A stretch of 50,364 nt of DNA. Origin: Akkermansiaceae bacterium. GTDB taxonomy: Bacteria; Verrucomicrobiota; Verrucomicrobiia; Verrucomicrobiales; Akkermansiaceae. This document shows, in pieces, positions 44,219-50,364 of this stretch. How positions within the stretch are numbered: position 1 is the stretch's first letter; every line of letters starts with the position of its first letter. Location of the stretch: assembly GCA_903827375.1 (NCBI GenBank), contig CAIKHZ010000259.1:1-50364 (forward strand), in the 5' to 3' direction. Below the pieces are notes generated by a model, which worked only from the letters and a program-made list of their open reading frames with translations, had not been told where the DNA came from and searched no databases. Made by a program: the position numbers and the translations under genes.

Positions 44219-47200
44219 TTAGAGCGGAACATCCACAGGGTTGGTCACAATGACCCGCTCGATTTCCTTGCTCGGGTTGAAGCGAACGAGCAGGTACTTG
44301 TAGGTGGCGCCCTTGAGCACGGGTTGGCGGTCTAGAAGGAAAATATCGTGATCGAAGTTGCTGGCACTGGCTGCCAGCGGGCTGTCGGCACGGTGCAAAA
44401 TGGTAATGAATGGGTCGGTCACCTTGGTGGTCGGGCCGCTTGCAAATTGGGCGATTTTTTCCATCATGGGAGACACTTGGACGATATCGCCGGAGACACT
44501 GGAAAAGTTGGCATTGGCGATCTGCACCCGGTACAAGGCGACGGGGAAAATGCAACCCGGGAGGGTTTCGTTAGGTTCAGCAAGACCCACGGCATCATTG
44601 ATATAGAGGAATTGTTCGGGGGACCGCAACGTGCTGATGCTGAAAGCGACGCGCACTGCGGATGATGAGCCCTGGAGGTCTTTGGTGATGACGGTGGATG
44701 TCGCGTTGGTGGCAGGATCAGCGTATTCGCCGATGCGCACGGCATTACCCTTCCACGGCGAGAGCTTGCCAATATTCAGGTGGGTGGCGCTGATGCCACT
44801 GTGAAAACTTGCCTGACCCGGCAGCGGGCGCTGCGGCCATGGAACCTGAGCGGAGAAGCTAAGCAAAGGGAGGGTGTAGCTGTAGGTTTCCAGATTACTG
44901 AATGCGCCCATGGTGCGGCTGCCATAAGTACCGGGGCCAACGGCACGGATCATAACGCTGTAGGTGTCACTGGTGGACACCGGCAGATCCGCGCTGAACT
45001 GCGGCGTGCCGTCAACGCTCAGATGCCGAGCCACGGAGGATTGAAACACCGCAAAGTCAAGCCCATCAGCACCTTCTATGCCGGCGGCCGTGTTGGGGTG
45101 GGTGGCAGCTTGATCGACGGAGAGGCTGCTGCCGGTATTGGCCGCCGCCGCACCGGAGGCGCGGGCGACCCACACTTCAAAGCGCTCAACACCGGCAATG
45201 TTGCAGAACCAAGAAACGTGCATCTTACCGGCAATGTAAGGCGCGACGTTGGTGATCGGCTCTAACATCGGAGTGGCTAGGAAGCTTGAGTCGTAGTGTT
45301 CAAGGCACTCGCCTTGCTGGGTCATCGGGCTGGGATTGCCGTGCTCATCGTAGAGTTGGAGGTAATAACAGAGTGTGCAATAACTCGCAGGCGGTGATGT
45401 GTCCGTCCAGGTCACCGGCGCGATGCTTCCGGCGGGGATTTCGCCTTGTGCCATGAGTGTTTGCACACTGTTATTGACGCGGCGATAGATCTTCCACTCG
45501 CGTGAGCCGACACTCGGAATAAACACCCCACTGAGGTCCGTACTCAGGCCTGTGGTCGGATCCACGGCCTCATCGCGCCAACCACAATCCGCCCCGCTCA
45601 TCAGACTGCTCGCGAGCGTGGCACTCCACTTCATCTGCAGCCGCCGGTCGGCCTGCGGCGTGAATTCACCTTGCCCGCTGGCAGGCACCCAGACTGACAC
45701 CTTGCCGCCTGTCGTGCTCACGCGACAATAAATCACACCCTTGCCAGTGTAGTCCGGCAACGTCTTTCGCAGTTGAGCCTGCAAGGTGCGAGCGGCACTC
45801 AGGGTGAATGTCGCCCGGCCTAACATCACCTCGCGGGTGGCGTCAGGTTGGAACTTCCACTCGGCCCATGCGAGCCCCTTGGTAAGCGGGCTGACGCTGA
45901 GCAACTCGAGATGCCCCTGATCGGCGGGCAAGCCGCTGGCTGGGATCTGGGTGGTGCCGGCATACGTCAGATTGGGCCTGTAACAATTGATCAGGATGTC
46001 GCCGGTGGCACCGCGCGGACCTTGGCGGTCGCGCAGCACACCCCACACCGGCGCACTGTTGCCGGAGATGTTGGTGCTCACGCTAGAGTCGGCAGCTCGC
46101 ACGGTGTAGAAGTAGGTTTTACCGTTGTCGGCGGGCCAGTTAGGCATCGCATAATCGTTTTCCGCCCAGGCCGGCGGGGCGCTGCTGCCGTCGTCAACAA
46201 AACTCAGTTGAGAGGCGGGAAGCACCGCAATGAGGTTGTGGTCCGGTTTTCCAGAGACCGGATCAAGATGTGTGCATTTGCCGGGAATCTCATTCGGTGT
46301 TCGCCAACGATAGACATAGTATGCGCTGATGGATTCACCCGCCTCAAGGACCGGCGGGTGCCACTCGATGATGAAGTGCTGGGCGTGGGTGGTGCCGCTG
46401 TAGGTGGCCTGATTGCGCACCTGCACCTTGCGCGGTGCCCCGGGCGGCAACCGGTCGCAGAGCGTCACCAGCGTGCCCTGCGATGGAGTGCCTCCGTGCC
46501 CCAACAAATCCCGTGCCACCACAAAGTAGTAGAACTGGTCGTTATCGGTGAAGGGCACGCCCGCGCTGCGGAAGCGGTTGTTGTCGTCATCCAGATAAAC
46601 CGTTTTGTTAGTGAGATCAGCCGCCTCGGCGGCGCTAAGCGTGACGGGGGTGAGGATGGCCAACGTGTTGACCTTTTTGGCGGCGGGCTCGGCGGCCAGC
46701 AGCGCGGTGCTGGCGGGCGGCGCGCTCTGCCAGCCATGCGCCAAGGTGGCGGCCTTGGTCACGCGATAGACGTCAAAGCCGTAGTGTAGAGGAGCGAGGT
46801 CGCGAAGGTTGTTAGGCGTGGCCCAGCGAAGGGTGGCGTTGAGGTTGCCTTTGGCCGAGGCGTCGGGAAGTTCCACCGGTGCGCCCGGTGCCGGCAACAC
46901 CAGTGGCGCGGCCGGGTCGAGGGTCAGGCGGCCGAGCACGCCCAGATCGGCAAGTTTTGTGCTATCAAAGTCGCGCAATTCATAGGTGAGCATGCCCAAG
47001 CCGGTAATTTTTTCGGCGTGAGCCAAGCCGGCGCACAAAGCGACGGAGGGTCGCTGGCGGGCGAGCAGCATCACGCGCCTCATTTTGTCGTCATGTCCGA
47101 CGGCGTTGCAGATGAGGGATGACATGAGTTGTGGAGGGGCGATGGCAGCAGCCGGAGATGCGCCCTGCAACAACTCGCTGAGCACGGCCTGTAGCTCAGT

Positions 47201-47548
47201 TAGGTTTTCACCAAGACTGCCCGCCCGGGCCATCAGCGAAGCGATTGTGTGGACGTCTCCCTCTGGTTGGATTACCGCCACCCGTGAGTACGGGTTGGCC
47301 GAGGCAGCGTTGCCAGTTTTTCGATAGACTGCGATCTGTTTGCCGGAAAGCAGTGCCGGATCGGTCGGTTGCAGGGCGATCCAAGCGAACGTCTCCCCGC
47401 CAAACTTACTGGTGGTGCCGGCGACCGTCAGGGATTTCGAGATACCTGATTGGGCGGGGGCTGCCGGGGATGTTAGAAAAATCGCTGTGGCCAGCAGCAC
47501 GGGCACTCGCCAAGAGCTGCAAATCACACGGGTGAGGAGGCGCGACAT
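44219..47548 (-). CDS. Exported FN3-like multidomain protein
   Basis: 1109-residue protein. The ATG at 47548 gives a signal peptide (VPVLLATAIFLTSPAAPAQS); an upstream ATG at 47596 would extend it by 16 residues. The first 200 residues are mixed and include a helical stretch. Several fibronectin type III-like domains follow, recognisable by tryptophan/tyrosine patterns (LHYGFDVYRV, ISAYYVYRWRTPNEI, TYFYTVRAADSS, VERFEVWVARASG). Between them are regions without recognised domains. The C-terminal 150 residues (YRVQIANANF…KYLLVRFNPSKEIERVIVTNPVDVPL) also read as beta sheet. It carries no catalytic motif that I recognise. It lies between the partial helical/beta gene (129-bp gap) and the FG-GAP gene (34-bp gap) on the same strand, suggesting one surface assembly. 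Confidence 0.75.
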   Translation of the reverse strand: MSRLLTRVICSSWRVPVLLATAIFLTSPAAPAQSGISKSLTVAGTTSKFGGETFAWIALQPTDPALLSGKQIAVYRKTGNAASANPYSRVAVIQPEGDVHTIASLMARAGSLGENLTELQAVLSELLQGASPAAAIAPPQLMSSLICNAVGHDDKMRRVMLLARQRPSVALCAGLAHAEKITGLGMLTYELRDFDSTKLADLGVLGRLTLDPAAPLVLPAPGAPVELPDASAKGNLNATLRWATPNNLRDLAPLHYGFDVYRVTKAATLAHGWQSAPPASTALLAAEPAAKKVNTLAILTPVTLSAAEAADLTNKTVYLDDDNNRFRSAGVPFTDNDQFYYFVVARDLLGHGGTPSQGTLVTLCDRLPPGAPRKVQVRNQATYSGTTHAQHFIIEWHPPVLEAGESISAYYVYRWRTPNEIPGKCTHLDPVSGKPDHNLIAVLPASQLSFVDDGSSAPPAWAENDYAMPNWPADNGKTYFYTVRAADSSVSTNISGNSAPVWGVLRDRQGPRGATGDILINCYRPNLTYAGTTQIPASGLPADQGHLELLSVSPLTKGLAWAEWKFQPDATREVMLGRATFTLSAARTLQAQLRKTLPDYTGKGVIYCRVSTTGGKVSVWVPASGQGEFTPQADRRLQMKWSATLASSLMSGADCGWRDEAVDPTTGLSTDLSGVFIPSVGSREWKIYRRVNNSVQTLMAQGEIPAGSIAPVTWTDTSPPASYCTLCYYLQLYDEHGNPSPMTQQGECLEHYDSSFLATPMLEPITNVAPYIAGKMHVSWFCNIAGVERFEVWVARASGAAAANTGSSLSVDQAATHPNTAAGIEGADGLDFAVFQSSVARHLSVDGTPQFSADLPVSTSDTYSVMIRAVGPGTYGSRTMGAFSNLETYSYTLPLLSFSAQVPWPQRPLPGQASFHSGISATHLNIGKLSPWKGNAVRIGEYADPATNATSTVITKDLQGSSSAVRVAFSISTLRSPEQFLYINDAVGLAEPNETLPGCIFPVALYRVQIANANFSSVSGDIVQVSPMMEKIAQFASGPTTKVTDPFITILHRADSPLAASASNFDHDIFLLDRQPVLKGATYKYLLVRFNPSKEIERVIVTNPVDVPL

Positions 47549-47677
47549 GAAGAGGGGCTTAGGCAGAGCGATTGGAGTAACCGGGATGGAGCTCATAACT
47601 TATTGCTGGGAAGGAAAGAAGGGTCGATGCGGATCAAATGTTGGAAAAAATTTGCCAGACTGGTGATTGGGCTTCGC

Positions 47678-50364
47678 TCAGTAGTCCACCGACCAGCCGC
47701 CGGCGTCGGTGTAGCTGAAGTTGATGGTGAAGGAGGCCTCAAGGCAGATCGGGCAGTAGCCGGCTTTGCCATACATGCTACCGGTGCCGGCGAAGGCATA
47801 ACTATCGCCACTCTTGAGGCCGACGAGCGATACTTCGCCGCCGATTTCGATTGCGCAGAGGGCTTCGCCATAGATGCCCATGGTGAGTCTGCCGCCGTAG
47901 GTTGGGCCTTCGACGAAGTAGAAGACACCGGCGCCGGCCTTGCCGCTGATATTGAACAGGCAAGTGCCGGTGCCATAGATTGGGAAGGTGGCCTCGCCAT
48001 AGACATAGATGCCGGTGAAGCTGGCCATGGTTAATACTTGTGCGACGAGCGGATCGATCATCTCCAACGGCTCTCTGGTACAGCAGTGGCCGAGAAAGAC
48101 ACCCCCTGACATGGCATACTCGCCAAACTCCATGCCAATGGTAGCCGCCAGATAATTCTCATCGCCGCCAAACATGCAAGCGGCACCCAGCGCGGTGATT
48201 TTGAATGTCTCGAAGCTGAGGGTACCGGACGTCATTTCAAACATGCCTCCCAGGCCCACGGGGGCACCGGTGCTGCTGTTGAGCGCAAACTTCACCCCGA
48301 CGTCGGCATGCACACTGTCGCCGCTCATCCCCACCGTGCCGAGAGGAACATCAAGCGCCCCGATCGTTACCTCGGTGAGCGGGTCGCCAGAGCCATTGCA
48401 GCCCGACGGGCCATCCGAGTCGAGTTCCTTGATTTCCAGATAGGCGGCTATCTTCAACGCATCGGGTGCCTTCATCTCAAACTTGCCGTCGATGCGCAAC
48501 TCATCGAGGCTGTCGCCATTGATATGTGCAAAGCCATCCAATGAGCCGCTGCCGCAGTAGTCGGCCACATCGCCGAGCATGTTATTGATGGAGTCGTCCA
48601 GGCCGGCGAGCGCCTCGGACAAGGCGTTGCGGATCATCTGGTTGAGGGAGGCGAAGGCGGTATCCACGGCGTTGTTGAAGGCACCCTGCAAGTCATAGAT
48701 GCGCTCCTTGATCGCCTCTTGGATGTCGGCCACAAACTGGCTGCCGAAAATAGCATCGGTGAGTGCTTGCGCGATTTGGGCGCTGATGTCATCGACCAGA
48801 TCGTCGATGTCGGCCATATCTTCAGTGGTTAGATCATTGATCACCCGTTCGGCGATTGCGGCAGCGGCAGTGCATGCGGTTTGCAATTGGGTGGAGGCGG
48901 CGGTGATGATGTCGCTGAGTTCTTTGGCCATGCCGGAGGCCCCTTCCAACTCGACGCGCACCTGGGTGACCAGCGTTTTAACCTGGGTGAGCGCCTGGGT
49001 GACGGCTTCCAGCGTCGGTTCCAGCTCCGCGAGCAAGTCATTGATTTTGGTGGCCACATCGGACGAACTCACTGCAGTGGCCAAGGTATCGATCAAGGCG
49101 TTGGCCAAGCCCTTGAAGATGGCGCGCTCAGCAGGCGAACTGCCAACACTGAATTTTTCCAGCAATCCATGAACCTCGGCTATGGCCGCGCCGGTGTCCG
49201 GATCCGTGTTGATGGTGCTGATAACCGAATCAATGGTCTGCTCGATTTGTTTCAGTTTGTCGTGGATTTCCTTGAGTGTGCTACCAGCCGTGTTGACGTT
49301 GCTCTTGAGCTGGTTGAGCGCGGTGATCATATTGTTGGAACCCATGAGGAAATAGCTATCTAGCAGGTTCGCAAGTTCCAGCGGGGTAAGCCCGTCGCTG
49401 GTGCTACCGGCGTTCTTGATCTCGTTGCGCACCTTGGTGGTAAACTCCTCTATGACAGGGGTGGTCAGGCTGCTAAGGATGGTGCCAATGGTGTCTTCCA
49501 TCTTGTCACTGAGCATCTTTGTGAAGTCATCTATGCCATTTTCCAACGAACGGAACACCGCGTCGCCAGCGGCATCCACAAACGCGCTCGAGGCACCAGT
49601 GGCTTCATCCAACGCGTTGAATGCGAGGCTGCTTATGTTGATGGTGGGCACTCCCTCATACTGCACGCCAAAGGTGATTTCGGCGTTCTTGGCATCCATG
49701 TATTTGAGGGTGTGCTGGGTATTGAGCACTAACAGGTCTTGAGTGATCGGGGCGAATCCAGAGAAGCTGAAAGTTGTGTTAGCCCAGACCAAAGGATAGT
49801 CGAAGTTAACGACTCCGAGCCATAGTTTTTGAGCACGCGCCAGATAAGTTTCAGCGGTGCTTCCGCGATAATCGGCGAGGGTGGCGGCGGCGTCACGACC
49901 GGTGTTGTTTTCATCGAAGCAGGCGACGTCGAACGGGGACAGTGAGTGCTCAAACCACCCGTGTGCCGGCCAACCGCCCATCACATAAATACTGGATAGA
50001 GCCTCGGGATCCGGGGTGCCGGCCACCGAATTGCCACCGCGCGTCTGCAGATGCACCTGCATGTCATTGAAAAACGGCACGTCCAACTTGCCGAACAAAC
50101 TCCAGAACCCCTCGCCATCCGCCGTCGGGTCGTGATTGAAGTAAGCTCCCTGGGTCGGGAAAAACGTGTAGGTCTCGCCGGTGGTGCCGGTCATGGTTAG
50201 ATCGCCGGGCAGTTGCAGGCGGGTCGGCACGGCGTCGCTGGCATGATCGATTGGCCGGGAGAAATAGCCGCTGTTCTCGATACCGAGGGAACCGGTGAAA
50301 GCGGTGGTGAAATGCGATGCGTGGCCGCTGAAGCCCAGCACCATGGTGGTTCCAGCCCCCGGCA
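47678..50364 (-). CDS. Very large secreted protein, helical region plus beta C-terminus (5' end outside window)
   Basis: The frame is open through the window edge, so at least 895 residues are visible and the start lies beyond 50364; an ATG at 50344 is internal. The first 250 visible residues are beta-type (TTAFTGSLGIENSGYF, FSFSGFAPITQDLL). About 450 residues follow with long Ala/Leu/Thr-rich amphipathic helices suggestive of coiled coil (KLKQIEQTIDSVISTINTD, LEAVTQALTQVKTLVTQVRV, ISAQIAQALTDAIF). The last 250 residues are Gly-rich with alternating hydrophobic strands and at least seven cysteines (including CPIC), ending in GGWSVDY with a terminal aromatic residue. An outer-membrane barrel or stacked beta scaffold is possible, but unproven. 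It is the visible first gene of a three-gene minus-strand cluster. Confidence 0.72.
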   Translation of the reverse strand, partial: PGAGTTMVLGFSGHASHFTTAFTGSLGIENSGYFSRPIDHASDAVPTRLQLPGDLTMTGTTGETYTFFPTQGAYFNHDPTADGEGFWSLFGKLDVPFFNDMQVHLQTRGGNSVAGTPDPEALSSIYVMGGWPAHGWFEHSLSPFDVACFDENNTGRDAAATLADYRGSTAETYLARAQKLWLGVVNFDYPLVWANTTFSFSGFAPITQDLLVLNTQHTLKYMDAKNAEITFGVQYEGVPTINISSLAFNALDEATGASSAFVDAAGDAVFRSLENGIDDFTKMLSDKMEDTIGTILSSLTTPVIEEFTTKVRNEIKNAGSTSDGLTPLELANLLDSYFLMGSNNMITALNQLKSNVNTAGSTLKEIHDKLKQIEQTIDSVISTINTDPDTGAAIAEVHGLLEKFSVGSSPAERAIFKGLANALIDTLATAVSSSDVATKINDLLAELEPTLEAVTQALTQVKTLVTQVRVELEGASGMAKELSDIITAASTQLQTACTAAAAIAERVINDLTTEDMADIDDLVDDISAQIAQALTDAIFGSQFVADIQEAIKERIYDLQGAFNNAVDTAFASLNQMIRNALSEALAGLDDSINNMLGDVADYCGSGSLDGFAHINGDSLDELRIDGKFEMKAPDALKIAAYLEIKELDSDGPSGCNGSGDPLTEVTIGALDVPLGTVGMSGDSVHADVGVKFALNSSTGAPVGLGGMFEMTSGTLSFETFKITALGAACMFGGDENYLAATIGMEFGEYAMSGGVFLGHCCTREPLEMIDPLVAQVLTMASFTGIYVYGEATFPIYGTGTCLFNISGKAGAGVFYFVEGPTYGGRLTMGIYGEALCAIEIGGEVSLVGLKSGDSYAFAGTGSMYGKAGYCPICLEASFTINFSYTDAGGWSVDY

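Noticed and set aside
45848-46789. 313-residue plus-strand open frame
   Set aside because: Antisense to the FN3-like gene; Arg/Gly/Val/His-rich shadow composition without signal or domain.

Overview
The window is a GC-rich, gene-dense bacterial chromosome segment. It carries many exported proteins of types typical of the Planctomycetes–Verrucomicrobia group: two DUF1549/DUF1553 cytochrome-like proteins, two Tat-exported DUF1501 proteins, a ThuA-like protein, a DUF2231–cytochrome–LRR protein, a Tat-exported Gfo/Idh/MocA oxidoreductase, a sialate O-acetylesterase-like esterase, and remnants of an autotransporter-associated beta-strand repeat protein. I favour a Verrucomicrobiota member (inference; no rRNA gene is present to confirm it). 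Most start codons lack a Shine-Dalgarno motif and instead follow a C-rich, G-poor leader.

Layout. 1-411: 3' end of a ParE-type topoisomerase subunit. 537-6089 (minus): recQ, then a fused amino-sugar kinase–MurQ etherase, then a Tat-exported oxidoreductase, closed by a terminator. 6250-7965 (plus): tandem-domain FKBP, rhodanese lipoprotein and ppnP. 8019-8108: a long imperfect inverted repeat between convergent genes. 8133-12492 (minus): a large exported glycoside-hydrolase-like protein downstream of gpmI. 12638-15537 (plus): ribH and an enlarged nusB overlapping by 8 nt, then an exported SGNH esterase.

15859-30705 (plus) holds two successive cassettes of 'planctomycete-type' genes. The first is a 1715-residue protein (cytochrome motif, WD40, Big-like, DUF1549, DUF1553) with a DUF1501 partner. 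The second is a tight five-gene run: DUF2231–cytochrome–LRR, DUF1549–LamG-like–DUF1553, DUF1501, ThuA-like, and a small c-type cytochrome. Their shared export signals, CxxCH motifs and synteny suggest periplasmic redox or polysaccharide-related complexes, but the biochemistry of these families is unknown to me.

30769-33609 is an accessory patch with an unrecognised cytosolic protein and a 5'-truncated, multiply frameshifted pseudogene of a secreted beta-strand/PA14-like protein, followed by a good terminator. 33610-50364 (minus) is filled by four very large exported proteins: a 2232-residue alpha-2-macroglobulin-like protein, an FG-GAP/TSP3/chitobiase-like protein, an FN3-like protein, and a helical protein with a glycine-rich beta C-terminal part whose 5' end lies outside the window. 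The last three form one transcription-direction cluster and are the best candidate for an undescribed surface system. I saw no tRNA, rRNA, CRISPR array, intact transposase or replication origin.
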